Shown: piece by piece, positions 9,319 to 19,894 of the stretch
Layout of the letters: each line of letters begins with the position of its first letter
How positions within the stretch are numbered: the stretch's first letter is position 1
Source: Conidiobolus coronatus NRRL 28638
Taxonomy: Eukaryota > Entomophthoromycota > Entomophthoromycetes > Entomophthorales > Conidiobolaceae
NCBI GenBank assembly: GCA_001566745.1
Contig: KQ964443.1
Coordinates: 124,494 to 151,336, forward strand
Length of the DNA: 26,843 bases
Direction: 5' to 3'
Notes under the pieces: generated by a model
Databases searched by the model: none
Told to the model about the DNA's origin: nothing
The model's input: only the letters and a program-made list of their open reading frames with translations
Program-made: the position numbers and the translations under genes

Positions 9319-12300
9319 CTAAATTTGATTTTTTAAGTCCTCTCTAATATAAACCACATAATATGGGTTTGCAGTTAAATCCGTTGTATCTTTAAATATT
9401 TCTTCTTTAGGCACCTATCAACACTATTAGTAAATTAATTCTATTTAAGTGGTTTTAAATTTACTTCTGAAACAAATTCATCATTGTACTTTAACCAACG
9501 ATTCTTTTTCCAATCTTTAATGTAAATCCAGTAATGACCAAATGAAGCTAGACCTAAATCAATGTTAATTATTTTATAGTTTAAAACAAATTATTTCACT
9601 TACCACTATGAATAAATACAGCATGTAAATGATATGGAGAGTCTTTAGTTTGACTTAAAATAGACTCTAATTGCTTCTCTCCAAGCTCCATATGTTGAGT
9701 ATTCTGTTCAATTACGGCATTTAAATGATTTGAATGATTATTCAATATTTTTAGGGTTTGGTCCAATTGGCTAGGCTCTGGTGATGGCTCTAAATACTCA
9801 GCCAAAGGAGATTCCGACTGCTGATCATACTCCTTAAGCTGAGTTTCATAATAATTAATAGTTTTTGAAAGTGATTCGCCATATGTGTAGTTATTTCTAT
9901 TTCCATTTAAGAATTTCACTTTATCTTTACTTTCTCGAATTATATCTCTGATTTTCATTGCTTCTTGACGGAAGTGGGGAGATTGAGAGTTTGATTCCAA
10001 TTGATCTACATACTTTGTCATATACCAATCCAAATGAAGAGTATCCGTTAATTCTATGTATGCCTGTGATTTGTAAGCCTGTAATAGTTTGGGGTCAAAT
10101 TGTACTCTTTGAAGTTGAATTTGTAAAAATGGAGGGGCACTTTCTATTGCAAGCTCTCTATCAGCTTCTACATCAGTCATTTCAACCTTAGAAGTTTGGA
10201 AGTATTCATCCAAACAATCATATAGTCCACAGCTACGATCTTGAATATTCAAAATTAAATTGCTAAATTCTTCTAATTTAGTACTTTTAACTAATTCACC
10301 AGTTTTTGGATTTATATATTTGATTATTTGTCGCGTTTTACCATAAAATAATTCTTTAATTAAATTGGAATCTGGCTGATTTGGCTGAGAAAGGAACGAT
10401 CTTTCCATTAGACGCATCATATGATCCATACACTCAGATACATCTTGCTGACTTCCTAGAGCAAGAGTTTCTTCAACTACCATACTCTCGTCCATTGGAG
10501 ATTTATCACCAATATCCATTGGGGATGGAGCTGATGGGGCAGGGTCATCGCTATTAAGGTCAATGAGATCAGTGTTATTATCAGGAGTATCTTGAGCTTC
10601 AGTTAAATCCTTAGCGTTACTATCTCCAGGTACTGAATTGTCAACTAATGGTGATTGCAAAGGTGAAGGAGAGATGTTACCTGGCTCTTTAGGCGTGGAT
10701 AAAGGTTGAAGAGATTGAGGTGCGTTATCTGCTTTTGTAGCTTGTCTCATAGAATTTACTACAGAATCTATATCCTGATGAATTGGCTGAACATCCATAT
10801 GTCCTAAAGCCATTAGAGCAAGCTGTTGACTAGGTGATACTGATAAATGACCATTATTTTCGGATAGGATAATAAATAGTGCTTTAAGATGTGTTGCGAA
10901 TAAATGAGCTTGTTGAACTTCCTCTTCTGAAACGGGCCTTTCATCAACCACAAGAGGTGTTTTTGGAGTTGTTATATTATCTGGTGAAAAGTTCATTACA
11001 CGATTATATAATGGACTAAGAGAGTAATAATACTGCAGTAATGAATTTAAATAACAAGTGTTTCCAATATTATTTAATCCAGTTGGTAGATCAGATTCAG
11101 GTAATACACCAGATTCAATAAATCTATTTAGCAATAGAGTACCTCTAACCATTGCGATAGTTTTGAGATTTTGACGGTATTGAGATTCATTTAAGGGGTC
11201 GCTTTGTACCTAATTGGGTGTCACAAATTATTGGATTAAATTATTAAGGGGATTGGCAATACCTTTGCATTATATTTTCTAATAACTTCATGATCATCGA
11301 TTTCGTCATCTGAAATATCTATATAGTTATAAGCACTTTGTCGCTCTCTTTCTCCAATTATTCCTAGATTATAATCAATTAGTCAGATTAATAGAATTAT
11401 ATATATAATAAAATACTTACCTTGAGACTGCATTAGCATAGTCTCTTCTCCTAATACTTCTGAGCCACGCGCTTGAGCAGCATCAGCTAAAGCGTCCACT
11501 AAGACAGGCTGACGTCTGGAATCCCTCTGAGCTAAGTGTCTATGGAACAAGAGTAAAACTTGATCAGATAAGTCTGAAGTACAGTGTAAATGAGAGTAAG
11601 GTGGCTGTATTTGATCAGGGTTTAACGTGAGTTCAATACTTCCTATTCCCTTAGGATGTCTAGGTGGATATCCTCCAAGTAAACTAGTAACCCTTTGATT
11701 TGCACTAATAAAAAATGAATCCTTTAAAAACTCATCTTTACCATGCAATAAAGCAATCCTATAAATCTCCAATTTAAAGGCCAAGTAAAACTCTTTTGAT
11801 CTGGAAAGTTCTTCTGAAGGAGGTGGGAAAATAAACTTATCTTTTATTTCAAATCCTAAACGTTCGAATAAAAGTCTAGTATTATCATTCCACCCTAGTT
11901 TTTTTACTAAATTTTGATTTTCAGTATTAATTGAGCGCTTTTCACCATCGAATATGTTAGATAAATATGTTGATATTAGTTTTAAAGCTGTTAGTTTAGC
12001 GTCTAAATCAGGGTAATTGGAGGAAAAGTATTCTATTTCTTCTTGAGGGAATAGGGGTGTGGGTTGTAAATACATAACATTTAGAGGGCAGTTAGCGCAT
12101 TTAATTTCTACACTTGTGTCATTACCCCCAAAGGTGTGCTTTTCACAAACAAATACGTGTGTAGGGTTGTTATCTACACAGGGACCACTGGCACTCGATT
12201 GAACGAAAAAGGTATACTTAAACTTACAAATATAACAAAAAACTTCTAGAGTATCTTCTGAAGGGTCGCAAATATGTCTTGTTACTGTATTGGATCTGTC

Positions 12301-12411
12301 TAACATTAGTAATTTATGCTTGTGATTGGTACTACTCCCAGTTAAATTAAAAAGATAGTGTGTTAAGTAAGGTAAACTAACACCCAATCGACTTGCGTAA
12401 TCAAACATCAT
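9319..12411 (-). CDS. UBP2: Ubp2-like ubiquitin-specific protease (5 exons)
   Basis: Exons are 12411-11421, 11363-11263, 11209-9604, 9553-9465 and 9414-9319, giving 960 aa; all introns are 50-57 bases. USP-family cysteine protease that removes ubiquitin; yeast Ubp2 opposes the Rsp5 ligase. The Cys box [21 protein letters not shown] carries Cys416. [12 protein letters not shown] and ELFYGKTRQ follow. The His box GHYWIY carries His906 on the 89-base exon 4, with Asn923 in the third catalytic position, as in several active USPs. Exon 5 restores the C-terminal [10 protein letters not shown]. The first 360 residues form the Ubp2-type N-terminal region with Cys-containing segments (CYICKF, CANCPL). 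A long low-complexity Ser/Pro/Asp insertion (about 480-605) separates the Cys box from QQDVSE. A simple reading would stop at 9596 and lose the His box. Confidence 0.88.
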
Positions 12412-12536
12412 TATTTAATTATTTAATTATTGGAATTTTATAGTATATTTTAATATTTTATTGTTTAAGTGTTAAGGAGCACTCAGCGATTGTATTGTTT
12501 AGTAATACAATTCAAATTTGGGGTGAAGATGACGTT

Positions 12537-12545
12537 TTGTGGGAT
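12537..12545 (-). promoter_or_regulatory. ATCCCACAA motif upstream of UBP2
   Basis: TTGTGGGAT on the + strand, so ATCCCACAA in the UBP2 sense, 126-134 bases before its ATG. A TGACGT core (12530-12535) lies directly beside it. Same word and orientation as upstream of DPH2 and RPS28. Confidence 0.4.
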
Positions 12546-13370
12546 TTTTAATCTAATAATAAAACCAGTCATTATTTTCGAAAGTTTTTTAGATCCAAAA
12601 TTGCCTTAATAATAAATATTAAATCTGCTCAATCTTAATCTAATTACTTTTTAATTTTATTAGCTTTCTATAGACTATAATAGTTTTTTGATTTGGTAGA
12701 TATATCTACAGTATACTAAATACTATTCATGATAAGCAAATTTTATCAATTTAATAAAAGTACAAGCTAAATTATTGAAAACTTTGATATAGTAAACATA
12801 TCTACTAATATTATAATTTTCTAACACTACTTTTATGTATAATTCATACTCTTAGTCATTACCATAGTTATTTATTTGTTAATATTTGTCTTAGCATTAG
12901 CTTATACCTCCGTTTTAAATTATAAACAGGATCCAATAACGTCAGGGATAGTCATGAGAAAATCTATTAAATAAACTCTAATTATTTAAAATACCATTCC
13001 AAGTTTAATAAATCCTATATTAAATATTAGCGCTATCCATTTCATTTTCAGTTAAGTATAGTGTCTTATTTTGATATAATAATGTCTTACATATTTTGAC
13101 GACTATTACATGATTAATAATAATCATTACATATTTTTCTATAAAGAATACTAAAATCTATTTTTAATAGATTTAATTAGTTTTGTGCTATTTAAAAAAC
13201 AGTATGATTATTATAATATACGCTATAAAGCGTGAACAAGAGGTGCAAAATATCTTGGCAATAAATCATAAATAAGTCATAAAGCACAGCTTATTATAAT
13301 ATAAACTTACTTTAATAATGTCAGACTATACAACTGTATTATTAATATTCGAATAATTTGAATTTATTAA

Positions 13371-13379
13371 ATCCCACAA
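13371..13379 (+). promoter_or_regulatory. ATCCCACAA motif upstream of DPH2
   Basis: ATCCCACAA followed by TTT, 95-103 bases before the DPH2 ATG. The 12 bases ATCCCACAATTT are identical to the copy before RPS28. Confidence 0.45.
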
Positions 13380-13473
13380 TTTTAATTAATCTAACATGGG
13401 ATAAAAAGTATAAGCCTCGAAAAATATAAAAAAGTTACCAATAACAACAAATATTAATATTAATATCAGTATA

Positions 13474-15376
13474 ATGACAGAGAGTACCTCATTATCAAAT
13501 CCTGTGCCCATTGCAGACGATGGAAGCACCGCAATCCAAAGAACTGTAGAAGTTCAAGATACAGTTTATACTCAACTTACTGATGAAGAAGTATTTAACT
13601 TGTTTGAAATTGAAAAAACTTGCAGAATAATTTTAGAAAAAGGGTTTGAACAAGTAAAACACAAAAAAATTATAAAAATAATAATAATTTACTAATATAT
13701 TTTATTATGTAGATTGCTTTACAATTTCCTGACGAATTATTACCTATATCAAATTATATTAGTCAACAATTAGCTATATTAACTAGAAAGCCTAACTTTA
13801 TTTTAGCTGACACTTCATACGGAAGGTAAACATATAATTTTATCTTTATTGAACTTAAACTAAATTGAATTTAGTTGCTGTGTAGACGAAGTAGCAGTAA
13901 GTCACGTAGAAAGTGGTGTAATTATTCACTATGGTCACTCTTGCTTAACTAGGTAAATTTCTCAAAATAATAATTAACACAGTTATATTAACATAGTTTT
14001 ATTCAGAGTTGATAAATACCCTGTAATTTATGTTTATGGCAAAAACAGCTTAAATTTGGATGATTGTATTGAAAAATCTAAAGCCAAGATAACTAGCCAC
14101 GATGGTGAATTTAAACATATTATAGTTACTGGAGAGTTGGATTATTCTGATAACTTTGGTAAATTNNNNNNNNNNNNNNNNNNNNNNNNNNNNNNNNNNN
14201 NNNNNNNNNNNNNNNNNNNNNNNNNNNNNNNNNNNNNNNNNNNNNNNNNNNNNNNNNNNNNNNNNNNNNNNNNNNNNNNNNNNNNNNNNNNNNNNNNNNN
14301 NNNAATAACCAATGCTAATTATAAAATTATTTTACTAACAAAAAATTTATTATAGAATTGATTTCTAATAGATTACAATCAGAATTCCCAGATAAACAAT
14401 TAATTTTCACAATAGCACCAGAAACCCAACACATTTACGATGATAGTAGAGATAGAAACTACTTAGAAGCTAAATTAAATCACTCTAAATTTGGTGAAAG
14501 ATATATGATCAAGTCCAAGGACGAATTAGATCAAGGAGTTACCATTGACGATTTTAGTGAAGCTTTAGTAATCTACATTGGAGGTGAAAGTTTAGGACTT
14601 AGTCAATTGATCATCACTAATAGTTCAGTCCCTATTTATGCTTATAATCCTTCTACAGAGAAATGTGAACTTCAAAGCGCTAATGTAAACCGTCAATTAA
14701 TGAACGTTATCGCTTAGTCTCCACTGCAAAAGACAGCTCAGTATTTGGTATTTTAGTTGGAACCCTTGGTGTAGGTTCTTTCCTCCCTATGATTGATCAT
14801 TTAAAACAACTCATCAAATCTAAAGGTCAGAAATACTATACTTTTGTTATGGGAAAGCTTAATGTTGCCAAATTAGCTAATTTTATGGAAATTGACGTAT
14901 TTATTCTTGTTGCTTGTCCTGAAAATAGTTTAATAGATTCTAAAGACTTTTACAAACCTGTAATTACACCCTATGAGTTACAATTAGCTTTGGATGATAA
15001 TTTGGGATGGAGTGGTAAATTAGTTACAGATTTTGAAACTATTATAAAGGAATCTAGCAATGCTGATAATGATGAAAGTAATAGTAATAAGGATAGCGAT
15101 GATGAAGATGCTCCTCATTTCTCTCTTATTACAGGTAAATTTGTTAAGAGAAGAAACTATCAGCCTGATTCTCAAGAAACTTCAGATCAACTCAATGCCC
15201 TCACAATCAATAGCCATACTAAAGATATAGCAGTCGCATTTGGCAGTGCTAGTGGTGAGCACTTGCATTCTAGAGAATACATTGGTTTGAATCCTGAAAT
15301 TGGACAAACTGAAGTTAAAAAGGCTGAAGAAGGAAGAAGAGGTGTCGCTAGAGGCTATACTCATGAAACCAATTAA
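13474..15376 (+). CDS. DPH2: Diphthamide biosynthesis protein Dph2 (5 exons; gap in intron 4; one-base frame break in exon 5)
   Basis: Partner of Dph1 in the radical step that starts diphthamide formation on eEF2. Exons are 13474-13653, 13713-13825, 13875-13952, 14007-14158 and 14356-15376. Hallmarks: [25 protein letters not shown] (cluster Cys at about 99/100), [31 protein letters not shown] and LVACPENSL. Exon 4 phase (one base) fits exon 5 (two bases), so the 137-N gap lies within intron 4 and no coding sequence need be missing. At 14700-14705 the frame breaks: LM must continue as [12 protein letters not shown], but one base is short after ATG-AA, so the literal frame stops at 14715-14717. 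With that base the protein would be about 514 aa, the normal size. A sequencing or assembly slip is likelier than a dead gene, because the whole remainder is conserved. The C-terminus is acidic. Confidence 0.93.
14167..14303. other. Assembly gap (137 N)
   Basis: Run of unknown bases inside DPH2 intron 4 (14159-14355). Donor GTAAATT lies just before it and acceptor TTATTATAG at its far side. The known flanks add up to 60 bases, already a normal intron length here. Confidence 0.97.
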
Positions 15377-15465
15377 AAAAGAAAAATACTTCTTAGTTAG
15401 AATTATAGATAATTGTTCAATAGAACTTAATTTATTTAATAAAAAAGTGTATACATTTTTAAAGC
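15377..15465. terminator. Shared 3' flank of convergent DPH2 and dienelactone hydrolase genes
   Basis: Only 89 bases separate the two stop codons. AATAAA occurs on the + strand near 15438. The transcripts' 3' ends probably overlap. No other feature is seen. Confidence 0.35.
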
Positions 15466-16274
15466 TTAAATGAATTTTTTAAAGAATTGAATTGCAAGAT
15501 TATTAGCTTTAAGGTAATTTTCTTTAACTTTTTCATCATTTAAATCACCTCTACATCCACACCACCCATGCTTCATCTCATCGAAGCGTACATGCTCAGA
15601 TTTTCCCCTAACTTCAGGCTTTAACCCTTCAAAAAACGGTAACATATCAGGTTCATCTTTTGATGGAAGTGCAAGGACTGGCTTTTGAATTTTAACAAAA
15701 TCTTCCTCAACTAAGAAAGCTGGATGACACATAGCACCGGCTACAAACGGTAAATCGGGGTCTGACAAAGCTTTCACAACTATTGAACCACCCCAGCAAA
15801 ATCCTAATATACCTACTCTTTTACCATTTTCAGCTAATTTATAAGATTCAATAACCTCCTTTAAATCTTTGGAAACGACAGAATAGCTACCAGCGGTTTG
15901 GAGCCAGGATTGGAACTTTGCTTTGCTAAATAATAAATTATATTGTTATTAATACTTGAATTAAAAGTTATTAAATATAAAAATTGTTTAACTTACTCTG
16001 CAATTGGAAAATCTTCAACAGGCCAAGCACCAGCTCTAAAGAAGTCAGGAACTAAAAGTTGAATATTTGCTTGAGTAGCTATTTTATCTAAGAATTGTAA
16101 AGTATTTGGCTGAAACCCGCAGATATCATAAACTGCTATTAATGTGAAATTACTCTCAGCACTTCCTAAGCGATAAACTTGAAACTCATTAAAATTTTCT
16201 TTTTTACCCAAACATTGATAATTTGTGGTGGTAACGGGGGGTTTAGTATTGCAGCAGCTTTCAGAATAACTCAT
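15466..16274 (-). CDS. Dienelactone hydrolase family protein (2 exons)
   Basis: Alpha/beta hydrolase with a cysteine nucleophile. Exons are 16274-15997 and 15925-15466 (intron of 71 bases), giving 245 aa, the usual family size. The N-terminus has the family's Cys-Cys start and VYDICGFQPNT; VPDFFRAGAWP follows. The nucleophile elbow GFCWGG holds Cys136; His212 in KHGWCG and an Asp near 183-186 (KDEPD) complete a Cys-Asp-His triad. Fungal members are mostly cytosolic with unknown substrates, so dienelactone itself should not be assumed as the substrate. No signal peptide is evident. A CRE-like TGACGTC lies about 120 bases upstream. Confidence 0.92.
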
Positions 16275-17055
16275 ATTTTTATATATTATCTTGAACTTGT
16301 TTAAGTTAACCTTGGCTTTTTTGAGTTAAATAAAAATTAAGAATAGTTTGAAATTTTTTGTAATTTTATCTTTTTATTTTAATTGTAACCTTATGACGTC
16401 TTAGTTAAATTAAAACTAAATTTTAATAAAAATTCAAGCTAAATTTAACCTTTCAGGGCCAATGATTAACTGTTATTGTTATTGTTATTATTGTGATATT
16501 TTCTATCTTAAGTTTAATAGATGAGGGTAAACTTGAAATGTAATTACTAATTTCTAAAACTGCGATAAAACATAACATACATCAAAATTGTGAATTTTGA
16601 AAGCAAATAAATAATTAAAAATATCATCAATGTTAAATGCGTAATGTTTTCAACTTAACTAATGTTAACTAAACATGAGAAAAAAAACTAAACTATGAAA
16701 ATAATATGGATTGTTAAACTATTTTACAGTTGTTAACTAATTACGCGTAGTATATTACACAGGAGTGTGATTTGTTATATTATATCATAATCATTTATAT
16801 CTACAAATCAACAAAGAAATAATAGCGAAAAAAAATTAATATATTAAAAATACAACTAAAGAGTAAAAATGATATATAATGTCATATATATTAAATCAAT
16901 TTAATTCTACACAATAGAAAGTATATTAATTACCAGATGGCTAAATAGATAAATAAAATAATATAGCCAGGTACACGCAAGTAATAATAATAAAAACAAG
17001 ATCGTTGATGGTCATGATAAAAATTCTGTAATTTGATTATTCTTCAGGTGACAAT
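16275..17055. other. Intergenic, dienelactone hydrolase promoter side to TVP18 3' end
   Basis: About 780 AT-rich bases. They contain a short imperfect GTTATT run near 16470-16493 and a CRE-like site listed separately. No gene is seen. Confidence 0.55.
16394..16400. promoter_or_regulatory. CRE-like TGACGTC site
   Basis: TGACGTC lies 120-126 bases before the dienelactone hydrolase ATG. Such sites bind ATF/CREB-type bZIP factors in fungi, including Atf1, an output of the Ssk1/Mcs4 stress pathway. A single short match, so regulation is only suggested. Confidence 0.25.
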
Positions 17056-17679
17056 TTAAACGGAGCTAGTGGGTAAGTTGAGGATACCTTCACCTCCCAA
17101 TAAAACGGTGGATACTCTTTCTTGATGACGCATAATAGAGAGACCTAAATTAAGTTATTAATATGAATTATTGATAAAAATAGAATAACTTGGCTTACCA
17201 TAGAAAATAGAAACAAAAGTTAAGAAAACACCACAAGCGATAAAACCAGAAGATTGAACGATGGCTGAGAGGTACATAACAATAGCGGCACTAAAATACA
17301 GGTTAATAAGCTATAAGATTTGTTGGTTGAAATTTAACTTACGCTAAATATGCTCCAGCTCTAAAAGTAGGATTTTCAAATTTGGATAAGAAACCTTCAC
17401 TAGAAATCAGAATATTAGCAATTGAATAATAGACGTGTATGAGTTAGTAAAGACTTACAATCTACCATTTCTAAACATAAGAGTAAAGAAAGGAACTTCT
17501 AAAATAACAATAATACCACAGAATACCCAACCAACAATGGACCAAACGAAAACATAAGAAATGAATTTAACGATACCTATAATAATAAGTAGGATAACAC
17601 TGATGACAGCAGACCATTGAGCATAGATAGTGTATTCGAGGGATGTAGCTTCAGCCTTTAACTTTTCAACAAATGACAT
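17056..17679 (-). CDS. TVP18: Tvp18-like Golgi membrane protein (4 exons)
   Basis: Exons are 17679-17459, 17399-17343, 17290-17199 and 17144-17056, giving 152 aa; yeast Tvp18 is of similar size. The start MSFVEKLK, then YAQWSAVISVILLIIIGI, match the family's opening. Four hydrophobic segments follow (about 23-45, 48-70, 85-105, 108-126). The acidic residue in the second helix region (VILEVPFF) is the conserved EVPF block. After splicing, FRAGAYLAAAIVMYLS matches the family's RAAxYxxxS region. Tvp18 is a tetraspanning protein of Tvp23-containing Golgi vesicles with an unsettled role; the wider family includes animal Flower. Introns are 51-59 bases. Confidence 0.88.
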
Positions 17680-19894
17680 TTTGTATTGTTTTTTGTTATT
17701 ATTTAGATTATTATTTTTCTAGTCAGGAATGAATGACGAATAGAGAGCAAGAAAGGTCAAGGAATCTAAATCAATTTATACCTCAAATAACTTTCTGATT
17801 TCATATTGACCCATATGATTTAAAAATCCCCCACTCACTTCCACACCAACCGCTATATCCTAATTTTCGACATATTTTTGATTCAAATGAAACTTTACCA
17901 CACTTAACGCACTCTAAATTTGACCAATCAGGAAACTCCATTTTAATAACCAATTTAGCTAAGCTTGAAATGCTTGGTAAAAACGCAGAGACAATGGAAT
18001 AAACTACGCGGTATTTCAATGAGAATAAATTGAAAGTGAGAAATAGTGGAGTATTTGATATTTCTTTATATTCTTTTAATTCTGATTTAAGCAAATTAAG
18101 CTATCTGCATGTATTACACAGTTTGTCAGTACCATCCGACATTAATTTTTTGATCAAATTACAACTTAATAGAAATTTCTTTTATTATGTTGCTCAAAAT
18201 GCTGCTGATCATAAAATCTGGCATTTTAATACCTAAATGCACTTCATAATAACCGCTCTAAAAACTATAGTATTCCCTTTTATCAAAAAATTTCCTAATT
18301 AATCTCTACTGAACTCATTTATTATTTATTTTATTATATATTATACTAGTTTTTAACTGGGAAGTGTACAGGGAAAGTGAATTTTTAAATTTTAGCTTTT
18401 GAGCTGTATATTGGTTTTCTATTTAGAATTTAAGCGGTATACAAGTTACAATAGAATACAGCGTGTATAAGCTCATTATTGCATAGGTCAATTAAGTACA
18501 AGGAATTTTATTATTGGATAGCTAAATGCCTTTTAATATTTATTTATAATAATCTGCTAGCAAAAAGATGCATTCCAAGCCAAGAAATTATATGGAATAA
18601 TAAATAATGTGGACAATATCATTTCCTATGTACAATGTATGAGCTGAAAATAGATTATTAAAACTCTTCGTTCTTTGCGCTTAGATTAGAAAAATAATGA
18701 GAATACTGTAAATTTTAATTTTTCTCTTTTTGTTGATTAACAAAATAAAATAATTATATATTATAACAAGATAGCTCTCTAGATCTTCAATTAATAGTAA
18801 TATCACTTAAAATACTTTTTAAAAATATTAACTTTAGCAATAATAATGATTCAATTACAATATCCAAATTATTAAAAAGTGGTAAATATATTGAAAATAT
18901 TTTGACTAAACTTTAAAATATAGATAAAATAATATTAATTATTAAAATATAGTTTTTTAAAAGCAATAGCTCTATGATAAATATATAATATGAATAATTA
19001 TGTAACGAAGTATAAATTTACATTTAAAATATCCAAAATTAAAAATAAATTGAATCACAAAATGGTGATGGAAAATACTTAAAAATTTACATATAAAATA
19101 TTATAAGCATAATAGTAAGGTATATAATACTGTTAAACTTAGCAATAGTTATAATAAAGCAAGATTTATTTATAAAAAATGTGAGTATATAATATTCATA
19201 GCTATAGTATAATAGAGTTTACATTGGTTAAAGTGTAGTGCAGAGCGTAAATTTGACTCCCTTATAGATAGTTGTATCCATACTGATATTATAAAATTTA
19301 TTGTGGTGAGCTGTGAAAGCCTAGAGCTTGATATATTATACAATTGTTAATAATACTAATATAGCTATCTCTAATATATATTTATAAATGATATTTAAGC
19401 TAGTTTGTGAAATACAGTTTAAAAGCTTTAAATATAAAAGTTTTTTACGTTCAACCTTTAGCCTTTATATTCATAAAACATAATGAGCAATCACTATTGT
19501 TAGCTATAGTTATAACTTATATACAAATATAATATTTTAAGCTTACTTAACAATAATTCTTGCTATATTAAATTTAAAAATTATAGTCAAAGTTCAGCAT
19601 ATTTTAACTAAATTTTCTGGAATTGAAATATGAGTATATCATAAAAAAATATTAAAATAAAAGTATCATTTATTATAAACTTATAATTTAAATAAGCTTT
19701 AGAATAATTGAAGATATTCAAATAAGTGTTATAGAATAATATGAAGGCTGGTGAATAGTAAAATTGCACAATTATCGCTAGTTAAGCGACATCAATATTA
19801 TATACGATTAAATAATTTGCAAAGTTAAATTTTATGAATGAAAACACATGTTATATTTAATAAAAATATCAGTCATATAAACATTTACAACAAT
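17680..19894. other. Largest gene desert, TVP18 to MPE1
   Basis: About 2.2 kb. From 18240 to 19894 the sequence is extremely AT-rich with many short AT runs and no open frame, RNA fold or repeat that I can support. The first part (17799-18236) is less AT-rich and open on both strands; it is listed separately. Confidence 0.5.
17799..18236. other. Ambiguous ORF island, possible gene relic
   Basis: The + strand is open from 17799 to 18236 apart from one TAA at 18000-18002. The - strand is open over 17801-18094 and aligned codon-for-codon with it. The - reading contains Cys pairs (CVKC, ICRK, WCGSEW); the + reading is His/Pro-rich, then leucine-rich. Neither has a convincing start, a consistent intron or a family I recognise. 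The region is more GC-rich than its flanks, which suggests past or present coding. It could be a decayed gene. Confidence 0.25.

Larger units (their letters stand above)
12412..13473. other. Divergent intergenic region between UBP2 and DPH2
   Basis: About 1.06 kb that must contain both promoters. It holds two copies of the ATCCCACAA word, listed separately, one facing each gene, and an AACGTCAG half-site near 12938. The rest is AT-rich with no coding potential seen. Confidence 0.55.
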
